A stretch of DNA of 64,000 bases, taken from positions 1 through 64,000 of the forward strand of contig JBICHN010000001.1 in assembly GCA_043101845.1 (NCBI GenBank), in the 5' to 3' direction. The notes beneath the pieces were generated by a model that worked only from the letters and a program-made list of their open reading frames with translations, had not been told where the DNA came from and did not search any database. Below, piece after piece: positions 53,322-61,774 of this stretch. Source of the DNA: JBICHN01 sp043101845. GTDB lineage: Bacteria; Planctomycetota; Phycisphaerae; Phycisphaerales; UBA5793. Both the position numbers and the translations under genes were made by a program. How positions within the stretch are numbered: position 1 is the first letter of the stretch; each line of letters opens with the position of its first letter.

Positions 53322-55316
53322 TCAGCGAATCTGCTCCGGCGCCGGGACATACCACTCACTCACATAGAGTCGGAACTGGCGACGCTTGACATTCTCGAAG
53401 CGGCCGTCAAGGAACGCGAGGCTCGGCCGGTTGAACAGGAAGGTGTACGGCTGCTCCTCGTGCAGAATCTCGTGGAAGCGATGCCACAACGCCATTCGCT
53501 TGTCGTAGTCGAGTTCACGGCGCGCCGTTTCGATTATGCGGTCGGCTTCCTCGTTCACAAAGCCGATGTAATTCGATCCGCGGTTCTCGGCCTCGTTCGA
53601 ATGCCAGATCTGGTACGGATCGCCCTCGGGATTGCCGGTCCAGGCGAGGCTCACCATCTCGAAGTCGCGCTCGGTCAGACGCTGTTCGAAGACCGACCAT
53701 TCGAGCTGATCGAGGTTGACCTTGATTCCGGCGGCCTGGAACTTCTCGCGGACATACCGCTGAAGCCGATCGGAGTAACTGCTGCCCGACGGCATGAGGA
53801 AGGTGATCTCGAACGGCTCGCGCGTGCCGTTGTTGTCAAGATCCATGTCGAGGACGCCGTCTTCGTCAGTATCTTCCCAGCCGACCTCGTTGAGCAGGCG
53901 CATGGCGCGATCCGGGTCGAACGGCCACGGCTCGATGTTCTTGTTGTACTGATCGGAGTTGAAGTGGAATGGTCCGGTGACGATCTCGCCGATGCCTTCT
54001 CGGAGCGTGTCGATGAGTTCGCGTCGATCGACGAGCATGGTGAGCGCCTGGCGAGTGCGCTTGTCGGCGAACTTCGGAAGCCGCAGGTTGTAGCCCATGT
54101 ACCCGTATCCGCCGAGCGGCGAGTAATAGAGGATGCTCTGCGCCGGTCGGCCCCGCACGGCTTCCCAGTCGTTGTCCACATTCTGGCTCCACTGCTCAGG
54201 CGTGGGGCCGATGAGATCGACATTGCCGGCCTTGAACTCCTGGAACTCGGGCAGTTCGCTCTGAATGAAGCGAATGACATGGCGTTCGAGGGCGGGCTTT
54301 GGACCCCAGTAGTTCTCGTTACGAGTCAGAACAAGCTGGGCGCCTTTCTCCCAGCTTTCGATCACCCACGGACCGGAGCCGCGGCAGAGTTCCTTGATGC
54401 GCTCGTTGTACTCTTCGGCGCTGAAGTCGCCGTAGACATGCTTCGGCAACATGAAGAGCAGATTGCCCACGATCCCTACTGAATCGAAGTAGGTTTCCTT
54501 CATTACGAACTTGATGGTGTGGTCGTCGATCTTCGTCCACGATTCGACATTGTCGCCGAGATAACTGCGCTGCACCGGGGCGTCGATCTCTTCGTTCATG
54601 ACGAGATCGAAGGTGAAGATGACATCGTCCGCGGTCACGGGGGCGCCGTCCCACCAGGTGGCGTTCTCAAAGAGCTTGAAAGTGATTTCGAGCCCGTCTT
54701 CACTCACCTCCCACTCGCGGGCGAGACCGGGCGTGTAGCCGTATGGCGCGTCGACATCGGCCCAGCAGAGTTTCTCGAGTACCTCGCGGTACACGCGGGT
54801 CGCGTACGCGTCGCGAGCGACGAACGGCGTGAGCGTCTGCGGCTCGGAGTTCCAGACCTGGATGAGCGAGTCACCCGGAGCGAAGTCATCGGGCAGATAC
54901 GCGTCGGGCGCGACCTGCCAGGTCTGCTCGAGCCCCTGCCGGTTCACGGAATCGGCCGCGGCGGCGAACTTGATGTCGGCGCCCGGCCGGTAACTCGGCA
55001 ACGGCGCCCGATTCGGCTCGAAGTTCGGATCGAGCATCGACGGAATCGCCGGAGTTTCTCCGTTCGCCCGTCGCGAAGCGTTCGCCGCGTCGAACCCGCC
55101 TTCGATCCGCACACCGCTCGCGAGCTTGTTCGTCATCGAATCGATCGAACCCTGGAGCATCGCGAGGGTTTGCTGCTGGCTGCCGAGCGTTTCATCGACT
55201 CGGACGAGCGCGGTGACCTCGCGGTCGGTTTTAACCATGTTGAGGAAGAGGAGCAGACAGATGACCCCTCCGATCAGCATGTAGAAGAAATCTTTGACGG
55301 TGAATCGATTCTGCAT
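53322..55316 (-). CDS. Extracellular solute-binding protein family 5 (OppA/DppA-like), membrane-anchored
   Basis: 664 residues. Instead of a cleaved signal it begins with a cytosolic stub and a membrane helix (about 11-27, FYMLIGGVICLLLFLNM), then a short predicted coiled coil (about 35-68, ETLGSQQQTLAMLQGSIDS). The SBP_bac_5 domain follows from about 130 (QVWNSEPQTLTPFVARDAYA, GLAREWEVSEDGLEITFKL, ADDVIFTFDLVMN). A calcium-loop-like DTDEDGVLDMDLDNNGT lies near 480. Ligand likely peptide-like. The ATG at 55316 (rather than 55364) places the helix near the N-terminus. Confidence 0.9.
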   Translation of the reverse strand: MQNRFTVKDFFYMLIGGVICLLLFLNMVKTDREVTALVRVDETLGSQQQTLAMLQGSIDSMTNKLASGVRIEGGFDAANASRRANGETPAIPSMLDPNFEPNRAPLPSYRPGADIKFAAAADSVNRQGLEQTWQVAPDAYLPDDFAPGDSLIQVWNSEPQTLTPFVARDAYATRVYREVLEKLCWADVDAPYGYTPGLAREWEVSEDGLEITFKLFENATWWDGAPVTADDVIFTFDLVMNEEIDAPVQRSYLGDNVESWTKIDDHTIKFVMKETYFDSVGIVGNLLFMLPKHVYGDFSAEEYNERIKELCRGSGPWVIESWEKGAQLVLTRNENYWGPKPALERHVIRFIQSELPEFQEFKAGNVDLIGPTPEQWSQNVDNDWEAVRGRPAQSILYYSPLGGYGYMGYNLRLPKFADKRTRQALTMLVDRRELIDTLREGIGEIVTGPFHFNSDQYNKNIEPWPFDPDRAMRLLNEVGWEDTDEDGVLDMDLDNNGTREPFEITFLMPSGSSYSDRLQRYVREKFQAAGIKVNLDQLEWSVFEQRLTERDFEMVSLAWTGNPEGDPYQIWHSNEAENRGSNYIGFVNEEADRIIETARRELDYDKRMALWHRFHEILHEEQPYTFLFNRPSLAFLDGRFENVKRRQFRLYVSEWYVPAPEQIR

Positions 55317-55360
55317 GGCGTTCGTCGTTCCTCTTGCTGCGGACGATCGATCAAGTCCGG

Positions 55361-56533
55361 TCAATCCGCCGCGGTGCGGCGACGGGGGTCGAAGACCTCG
55401 CGCAATCCCTCACCGACGAAATTCAGGGCGAGAAGGGTTACGCCGAGCAATACGCAAGGCCAGAGCAGGAGCCACCAGCGACTCTCGACCGGGTTCAGTT
55501 GCGAGAGCCCTTCGGCGGCCAGGTTTCCCCAGCTCGGCAGCGGCGGTTGAATTCCGATTCCGAGAAAGCTGAGGAAGGACTCCTGAAGGATGGCCTGGGG
55601 CACGGTGAGCGTAGCATAGACGATAATCGGGCCAAGCAGGTTGGGCAGCAGGTGCTTGGTGAATTGCTGCCGCGTCGGAACCCCGATCGCCCGGCACGCC
55701 TCCATGAACGGTTGATTCTTCAGACTCAGCACCTGGCCGCGAATCACGCGGGCCATGGTGAGCCAGCTCACGCCGCCGATCGCAATGAGCAGAATGACAA
55801 AGTTAATGAGCGACTGGTGACCGTTCGCGAAGCGTGTGACGCCCCGGACGGGACCCGGCATGGCGTAGTTTGCCCGCACCCACCACGAATCGTCCTCAAG
55901 GGCTGCCGACGCTTCAGCGGCCGGCATCACCGCGATCTCTTCGACTCGGTTCGACACAATTTCGAGTTGAGTGACGACCCCATCGAGCGCGACTGCGAGC
56001 AGCACGACGAGGAGAATGTACGGAAGTCCGTAGAGCACATCGACGACCCGCATCATCGCGGCGTCGACGCGACCTCCGAGGAATCCGGCGAGCATGCCGT
56101 AGACCGTTCCGATGAGCACGCTGATCGCCGCGGCCGCCAGGCCGATACCGAGACTCACGCCCCCGCCGACGAGACATCGAATGAAAAAGTCGCGGCCAAG
56201 GGTGTCGGTTCCCAGGGGGAAGAAGGGATCTTCGGCGCCGGCGTCGGTATTCGACGCTCGAGCTTCGAGGAATCGTTCGAGCCGCTCTTCCTCGGCCGGC
56301 GTGTGCGGCGCCCAGGAGGGAGGCAGCAGGATCGCGTCGAGTTCCTGCACATCGTACCGGGGCGGCGGATTCTGCGCGTCAACCGATCGCGCCGCCCCCA
56401 GCGTGTACGGGAGTGTGACAATGCACGCGACGAACATCACCGCAAGGATCGAGGCGCCGAGCACGGCGATTCTCGATCGAAACAGGGCGCGGCGTTCCGG
56501 CGGTCGGGATCTGGGAAGGTCGAGCTGAGTCAT
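55361..56533 (-). CDS. OppC-type permease (second copy)
   Basis: 390 residues. First helix about 20-45, standard FFPLGTDTLGRDFFIRCLVG at about 105, EAA loop MEACRAIGVPTRQQFTKHLLPN, and the C-terminal end LNFVGEGLREVFDP. A smaller insertion (about 185-240, VSNRVEEIAVMPAAEASAA) separates two helices. First gene of the importer operon, 45 bp before the binding-protein gene. Together with the large OppC-like and OppB-like genes it gives three permeases for one system, so alternative pairings with OppB are possible. ATG at 56533 preferred over a GTG at 56572. Confidence 0.9.
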   Translation of the reverse strand: MTQLDLPRSRPPERRALFRSRIAVLGASILAVMFVACIVTLPYTLGAARSVDAQNPPPRYDVQELDAILLPPSWAPHTPAEEERLERFLEARASNTDAGAEDPFFPLGTDTLGRDFFIRCLVGGGVSLGIGLAAAAISVLIGTVYGMLAGFLGGRVDAAMMRVVDVLYGLPYILLVVLLAVALDGVVTQLEIVSNRVEEIAVMPAAEASAALEDDSWWVRANYAMPGPVRGVTRFANGHQSLINFVILLIAIGGVSWLTMARVIRGQVLSLKNQPFMEACRAIGVPTRQQFTKHLLPNLLGPIIVYATLTVPQAILQESFLSFLGIGIQPPLPSWGNLAAEGLSQLNPVESRWWLLLWPCVLLGVTLLALNFVGEGLREVFDPRRRTAAD

Positions 56534-56616
56534 TTCAGCCCGCGATAATAGCCGAACGCCTCGGCGCGGCACAGCCCCGATGAGGCAGCCCGTTCACCTC
56601 TCGAAGATCGCGTCGA

Positions 56617-57603
56617 TCAGCGTCGTCCGTCGCGCCGTCGCGGATCGAGGTCCGATTCCTCATCCGCGTCGCCGAAATCGAAGCCGGTGGCGTCGAGAAG
56701 ACGCGAAACGCGTTCGTCGATCATTGCGTCACGCCGCTCGACCCAGTCTTCGAGTCGCGCGCGGAGGGCCTCGAGTTGTGTTTCGAGTCGGCGGAGTTCG
56801 AGTTCACGCCGGGATTGATCGATCTCGAATTGTGTCGTCACGAGCGTGCGCACCTCGTCCCGCAGCCGCTCGGCCTCGGCGGTGTCCCCGTCGCGTCGCG
56901 CCTGATCGTACTCGAACTGCTTCTGGAACAGGCTTCGGCTTACGCGTCGGCGCGCGACTTCAAGGCGGTAGCGCTCCGGGTCGGTCCGTTTGAGTTCCAC
57001 GAAACGCCACCACATGATCCAGTGCTCGCGGAGCTTATCGGTGAAGACTTCCGGCGCCTGCGCCTGGAGATCGACGAGTTGGCCGTGGAGCGTTGGTTCG
57101 AGGTCGGCGATGACCTCCATCATGCCATCGATGTCGTCGGCGTCGAGTTGATTCGGCCGCGCCGGCCATCGACGCCGCGTCGAGTCGCGCTCGCTGTCCG
57201 TCCCGCGCCGGATGCCGTCGCCCCGCCGCGCCAGTCCCCGATCTCCGTCATCTTCGAACGGAAGCGCTCGATCACCCCGATCCGGAGAAGCGTTCGCCTG
57301 ACCACTGAGGTCGAGTTCCGCGTCACCGCCGCGCAACCGGCGGACGAGCCGGAGGAGAAGCTGGCCGCTCGCGCCGCTGACTTCTTCACCATCGACGAGC
57401 ACTTCGACGCCGTCCGCATCGCTGCGGCGCACGAATTCGATGCGCAACACATGAACTTCGCGCGTGACGCCGGCCTGCGCGGCGGGCGGCGCTGCGGAAT
57501 CGGTCGGCCCGCCCCGATCCGGCTGGGCCTCCATCATCGCCAGGCCTCCGCCGAATACGAATGCGCCGATCAGGCCTCCCACGATCAACTCAAAGCGTCT
57601 CAT
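56617..57603 (-). CDS. Membrane-anchored coiled-coil protein downstream of ECF sigma factor
   Basis: 328 residues. A hydrophobic N-terminus (FELIVGGLIGAFVFGGGLAM, about 4-23) is a membrane anchor or signal. A small beta segment (EVHVLRIEFVRRSDADGVEVLVDGEE, as separate strands) and a polar linker are followed by a long charged helical region about 195-305 (RRELELRRLETQLEALRARLE) that should form coiled coil. The end is acidic then basic (ESDLDPRRRDGRR). ATG at 57603 with GGAAGGAA nine bases upstream. Third gene after the sigma factor; a periplasmic sensing or damping role is inference. Confidence 0.75.
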   Translation of the reverse strand: MRRFELIVGGLIGAFVFGGGLAMMEAQPDRGGPTDSAAPPAAQAGVTREVHVLRIEFVRRSDADGVEVLVDGEEVSGASGQLLLRLVRRLRGGDAELDLSGQANASPDRGDRALPFEDDGDRGLARRGDGIRRGTDSERDSTRRRWPARPNQLDADDIDGMMEVIADLEPTLHGQLVDLQAQAPEVFTDKLREHWIMWWRFVELKRTDPERYRLEVARRRVSRSLFQKQFEYDQARRDGDTAEAERLRDEVRTLVTTQFEIDQSRRELELRRLETQLEALRARLEDWVERRDAMIDERVSRLLDATGFDFGDADEESDLDPRRRDGRR

Positions 57604-57629
57604 CGAACCCGATTCCTTCCGCGCTTCGC

Positions 57630-58229
57630 TCAGAAAAGTGTCGCCGCATTCGACAGGTCGGTGACCGCGTCGAGGTATTCGCTCGAGAGCGTGTCCGTGC
57701 CCCAGTCGTCATCGTTCCATTCACTCAGCGCGAGCGTCGCCGAGGACAGATCCTGCATGAGTTGTTCGGACTCGACATCGAACTCGGCGCCGAAGTCGTC
57801 CGCAAGCGTTTCATCGGCCCATTCGTATTGTCGCGCGAGTTCGTCGAGCGATTCATCCACCGCACTCGCGAAGGCTGGCTCGTTCGGCGTCGCGCCCGGC
57901 CTGAGCTGGGTACTGAAATGAATGGCGACGCCCGTTGCGACGGCCACGGCCGCAGCGATCGCGCCGATGACCCAGCGACCCGATACGGACCGCCTCGGCA
58001 AGGCCGAGGGACCGGGCGATTCGACGCCGCCGACCAGCCGCCACTCGCCCTCCTGGAGGGGGAGGTATTCGACGCTCGAGGCGAAGACGCGATCTTCGAG
58101 CCCGAGCGACGCCGCATCGTCGGCGGCGCGGACTCGGTCCCCCACCACCCGATCGAATTCGCGAAGCTCCGCGTCGATCGCTTCGGCGTCCGCCCGCCAT
58201 TCCGGATTGAAATCTCGATCCTGACTCAT
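57630..58229 (-). CDS. Probable anti-sigma factor, single-pass membrane protein
   Basis: 199 residues. N-terminal cytosolic domain of about 85 residues, helical and acidic (EWRADAEAIDAELREFDRVV), then one membrane helix about 86-104 (WVIGAIAAAVAVATGVAIHF), then a periplasmic acidic part. No cysteine-type ZAS motif (HxxxCxxC), so it is not a zinc anti-sigma; the assignment rests on topology and on starting 4 bp after the sigma-factor stop. A GTG at 58241 overlapping the sigma stop is an alternative start. Confidence 0.7.
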   Translation of the reverse strand: MSQDRDFNPEWRADAEAIDAELREFDRVVGDRVRAADDAASLGLEDRVFASSVEYLPLQEGEWRLVGGVESPGPSALPRRSVSGRWVIGAIAAAVAVATGVAIHFSTQLRPGATPNEPAFASAVDESLDELARQYEWADETLADDFGAEFDVESEQLMQDLSSATLALSEWNDDDWGTDTLSSEYLDAVTDLSNAATLF

Positions 58230-58233
58230 GGGT

Positions 58234-58872
58234 TCATTCACTCGCGCCGGCCGACCGGCGCCCCTCCATTCGTTCGGGCGATGATTCCGATTCATCCGGC
58301 GTCATCATCGCCCGCAGTTTCTTCAACGCCCGATGTTGCCGCGCCAGGACGGTCCCGAGCGGCTGGTCGAGCGCCTCCGCGATCTGCCGGAAGCTGAGGC
58401 CGCCGAGGTGACGCAATTCGATCACCTCCCGATCCTCCGGCGAAAGGCGCGCGATCGCGTCGCGCAGATCCCGGCGGGTCTCGGCCCGCTCGTCGGCGCC
58501 CAGGTCATCGACCTCTTCCGACGCGAGGGAAAGTCCGCCGAGCGTGGCGTGGTCGACCGGCACGGCGTGTCGATTCCGCCGGCGCATCTCATCGCGCAGC
58601 CGGTTCATCGCGATTCGAAAGAGCCACGACTCGAAGCGACCCTGCTCGGTATAGCCGCTCCCAGCCTCCTGCTCAGCCCCCACCTTGCTGGCGACGGTGC
58701 AGAACACGGACTGCGTAATCTCCTCCGCGAGTTCCGGGTCGCGGCATTGCGCGCGGATCAGCCCGAAGACGCGGCGGGCGTATCGATCGACGATCTCCCG
58801 CCACGCGGCCTGATCGCCGTTCGCGGCGCGCTCGAGAATGGCGTTCAGACCCTCCGGCATGCGGTCATCCAT
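58234..58872 (-). CDS. ECF-family RNA polymerase sigma factor
   Basis: 212 residues. Region 2 at about 15-85 (GDQAAWREIVDRYARRVFGL, FESWLFRIAMNRLRDEMRRR) and region 4 at about 130-185 (LSPEDREVIELRHLGGLSFR, QIAEALDQPLGTVLARQHRA). No region 3, as expected for ECF (sigma-70 group 4). ATG at 58872 chosen because homology begins just after it; the open frame extends to 59067 without family similarity. The C-terminal tail is short and charged. Target promoters unknown; autoregulation of the trio is typical of ECF systems but I could not identify the promoter. Confidence 0.9.
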   Translation of the reverse strand: MDDRMPEGLNAILERAANGDQAAWREIVDRYARRVFGLIRAQCRDPELAEEITQSVFCTVASKVGAEQEAGSGYTEQGRFESWLFRIAMNRLRDEMRRRNRHAVPVDHATLGGLSLASEEVDDLGADERAETRRDLRDAIARLSPEDREVIELRHLGGLSFRQIAEALDQPLGTVLARQHRALKKLRAMMTPDESESSPERMEGRRSAGASE

Positions 58873-59350
58873 CGGTTCAACGCGGGTCAGGGCGATCGTA
58901 TTGCCGGCGAAACAACCGGTTCGAACGATTGCCGAATCCGGATCGCACACATCTTTTTTTCCGGGGTTCTGACCCGCCCAGGGCCGTCGTCGTTTGAAGA
59001 AAGGCGCGCACAAGCGTTTGGAATTGAAAGACTTTGGCGTCATTCGTGGCCGGCCGCGAGTCGCCACGGGTTACCGGACGCGTGTCAAAATGGCGCTCCG
59101 TTGTTAATCCCCCTCGGTTCGGTGGCCGATGTTCGCGTGCGCCCGCCGAGTCGATTTTCAACCGAATCGGCGAGAAGGAGATTCTCCGCGTGGCACGCGG
59201 ACGACGGGTGTCGTCCGAATCGAGATGAGTCGTTTCGAGGCGGGTCGTATCCCGTCGTTCAACGAGTGCCACCACGCCAGTCCCGGCGCCGCCCCATTCC
59301 CGAGACCAATGTGAGACGGACGGGCGCCGCCCCATCGAACAGGAGTCGTC
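58873..59350. other. Divergent intergenic region, 478 bp
   Basis: Lies between the ECF sigma operon (minus) and the histone H1-like gene (plus). It must contain at least two promoters. I see an A/T-richer patch near 59028-59045 and an AGGAG ribosome site at 59342-59346 before the H1-like gene, but no confident hexamers, repeat or RNA gene. Confidence 0.45.
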
Positions 59351-60178
59351 ATGAGTAAGAACTACAGCCGCAGCTTCAAGAACGCGTGCAAGAAGGGCCA
59401 GAGCCCGAGCCTCGCCGCGCAGAACATCGCGAAGCGCAACAAGACCTCGTACAACCAGGTCTGCAAGAACCTCTCGAAGGATCGCGCCTGCTTCACCCGG
59501 AAGTTCAATGGCTCGACCTTCTGCTTCCCCTGCGATTTCGGCAAGGCCCCGAAGAACGCCCAGAAGGAGACCGAGTTCAACTTCTGGCAGTTCGCGATCG
59601 AGTTCGCGATGCAGCAGGGCTGGGTCACTCCCGAGCAGGTCTACAGCTGGAACAATGACCAGCTCTTCTGGTACATCTGCTCGAAGTTCAACGCGCACTA
59701 CAAGAAGCCGCGCGGCTTCAACCCGAAGACCAAGGTCGCCGGGTTCCCGTCAAGCTGGACGAACAACGGTTCGACCTCGAGCACGACGAAGAAGTCGAAG
59801 AAGAGCGCTCCGAAGCGGAAGACCCGCAAGACCAAGGCGAAGGCGAAGAGCCGCAAGCCGGTCGCCCGCAAGACGCGCAAGACCCGGACGACGAAGGCTC
59901 GCACGAGCAAGCCGGTCGCTCGCAAGACGCGCAAGGCGCGGAAGAGCACGCCCAAGGCGACGACCCGTCGTCGCGTCACGGCGCGCAAGACTCGCAAGAG
60001 CACCCCGAAGGCGACCACCCGTCGTCGCAGCGCCACCACGAAGGCCCGCGCGGCGAAGACGCGGCAGAACCGCCGTCGCACGGCGAGCCGCCCGCAGCTC
60101 CGTCTCGTCGGTGGCACGAGCCGCCGTCGCGGCACGACGAATCGTCGCAGCACGACGGCCCGTCGTCGCGCCGCGTGA
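59351..60178 (+). CDS. Histone H1-like nucleoid protein with cysteine-containing N-terminal domain
   Basis: 275 residues, AGGAG six bases before the ATG. Residues about 1-135 form a soluble domain with six cysteines (13, 38, 47, 58, 61, 110; TFCFPCDFG is a CxxC pair) and aromatic helices (FNFWQFAIEFAMQQG, LFWYICSKFNAHY). Residues about 140-275 are almost only Lys, Arg, Thr, Ser, Ala and Pro, with internal repeats: KPVARKTRK at 169 and 187, KSTPKATTRRR at 198 and 216. This matches the DNA-compacting tail of H1 and of bacterial H1-like proteins. Codon use is strongly biased to AAG and CGC/CGT, hinting at high expression. Followed by a terminator. Confidence 0.87.
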   Translation: MSKNYSRSFKNACKKGQSPSLAAQNIAKRNKTSYNQVCKNLSKDRACFTRKFNGSTFCFPCDFGKAPKNAQKETEFNFWQFAIEFAMQQGWVTPEQVYSWNNDQLFWYICSKFNAHYKKPRGFNPKTKVAGFPSSWTNNGSTSSTTKKSKKSAPKRKTRKTKAKAKSRKPVARKTRKTRTTKARTSKPVARKTRKARKSTPKATTRRRVTARKTRKSTPKATTRRRSATTKARAAKTRQNRRRTASRPQLRLVGGTSRRRGTTNRRSTTARRRAA

Positions 60179-60212
60179 TCGAGCCCGCTCGATCATCGGA
60201 CGATCACGAACC

Positions 60213-60241
60213 AGCGACCGCGGTCCTCGACCGCGGTCGCT
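60213..60241 (+). terminator. Hairpin terminator after the H1-like gene
   Basis: AGCGACCGCGG pairs with CCGCGGTCGCT, an 11-bp perfect stem with a 7-base loop, 35 bp after the stop. The following GTCGTCTTGC is only moderately T-rich. Likely a terminator for the plus strand. Confidence 0.7.
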
Positions 60242-60360
60242 GTCGTCTTGCGAGACCGGCAAGCGGTCCGTACGCCGTGATTTCACTGGCGTTCCCCTCC
60301 CCATGCGATAGCTTGAAGGCAGACGAGCACGACCATTCGTCCGTTCGGGAGGACGCCCCC

Positions 60361-61737
60361 GTGTGCCGCACACCCCTGCTGACACCCATCTCGATCGTTC
60401 TCACCGCGAGTCTCAGCTCGTTCGCGCCGTGCCAGCCGCGATTCGAGATCATCGACCTCAACGACATCTCCTACGCCGGGTTCGCGTCTCCCTGGTCGAT
60501 CAACGACGAAGGCGTGATCGCCGGCGTCGCGGACTTCGGCGTCCTCGACGGATTCACTCCGACCGTCTGGATCGACGGACACGCCCAGCCGCTCCGCATC
60601 GTTCCGGGCGACGACATCGGCGCGCTTGTCGGCGCGAATCTGAACGGTCTCGCCGTCGGGGAGTCGACCTGGATCGAAGAGCGACCGAATCTGCTCATCT
60701 TTCATTCCACCGCGACACTCTGGACGAGCCTCGACGCGGTCGAAATCGACTCGCTGGTGACAACCGGCCAGGACTGGGACCTTCTCTATTGCGCCGGGCT
60801 CAATGACAATGGCGTCATCATCGGAACCGGTCGCGACCCGGTGCTCGAAGAGCCCCGCGCGTGGATCTTCGACTCAAACACCGGCGCGCTGAGGGACATG
60901 GGAACGCTCGGCGGATTCAGTACCGAGCCGTATGCGATCAACAACTCGGGCGTCATCGTCGGCCAGTCGTGGACGAGCGGCGGCCAGCAGCATGCGTTCG
61001 TACTCGAGAACGGTGTCATGACCGACCTCGGCACACTCGGCGGCCGTGACAGCCGCGCGACGGACATCAACGAGAGCGGACTCGTCGTGGGCGGCGCCCA
61101 GAGTCCGACCTCGCCGGAGCTCGCCGTGCGCTGGGACGGTGGCCAGATGTTCGTTCTCGGGACGCTCGGCGGCAATCAGAGCAATGCGAACGGCGTGAAC
61201 AATCGAGGCGAGATCGTCGGCTTCTCGACCGACGTCCGACACTACGCGCACATGTTCTACTGGCGCGACGGCGTGATGTATAACCCGGTGGACCACATTC
61301 CGCCCGGCGGCGGATGGGGCGGTCGCGCGAACGCGCTCGACATCAACGACGCGGGGCAATTCGTCGGCACGATGTACCGGGAGAATCGTGGCGACGCGCC
61401 CGCGGTGCTCACGCTCGTCGAACTCGAGCTCGAGGGTCCGCTTCCTGGAAGCGCAGGTCAGTTCAACGAGGTCACGGTCTCGGGCGCCGCTCCGGGATCA
61501 CTGCTCACGCTCGTGTTCGGCGACGGACCCGGTCTTCGTCGGATCCCGGGTTGCCCCGGCGCTCCGATTCTCATCGACGAGCCGCTCCGCGCGGCCGTCG
61601 CGAACGCCGATGGGAACGGTGTGGCGGTGATCCGCGGGTTCGTGCCGGCGAGCGCTCGTGGTCGAGCGGTTCGATTGCAGGCGGTCGAACGGTCACGATG
61701 CCGTGTGAGCAATGTCATCGAGCACACCTTTTTCTGA
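60361..61737 (+). CDS. Exported HAF-repeat protein
   Basis: 458 residues; GTG start at 60361 with GGGAGG eight bases upstream and a signal peptide ending near FAPCQ. Several HAF-type repeats are clear: DMGTLGGFSTEPYAINNSG, DLGTLGGRDSRATDINESG and VLGTLGGNQSNANGVNNRG, each followed by VVG/IVG strands, which form a beta-propeller-like extracellular domain. The C-terminal 100 residues (about 355-458) are a separate beta domain with two cysteines. HAF proteins are of unknown function. Confidence 0.85.
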   Translation: MCRTPLLTPISIVLTASLSSFAPCQPRFEIIDLNDISYAGFASPWSINDEGVIAGVADFGVLDGFTPTVWIDGHAQPLRIVPGDDIGALVGANLNGLAVGESTWIEERPNLLIFHSTATLWTSLDAVEIDSLVTTGQDWDLLYCAGLNDNGVIIGTGRDPVLEEPRAWIFDSNTGALRDMGTLGGFSTEPYAINNSGVIVGQSWTSGGQQHAFVLENGVMTDLGTLGGRDSRATDINESGLVVGGAQSPTSPELAVRWDGGQMFVLGTLGGNQSNANGVNNRGEIVGFSTDVRHYAHMFYWRDGVMYNPVDHIPPGGGWGGRANALDINDAGQFVGTMYRENRGDAPAVLTLVELELEGPLPGSAGQFNEVTVSGAAPGSLLTLVFGDGPGLRRIPGCPGAPILIDEPLRAAVANADGNGVAVIRGFVPASARGRAVRLQAVERSRCRVSNVIEHTFF

Positions 61738-61774
61738 TCCGCGACCGGCGCGCGCTGTGGCTTAGAATCCTCAC

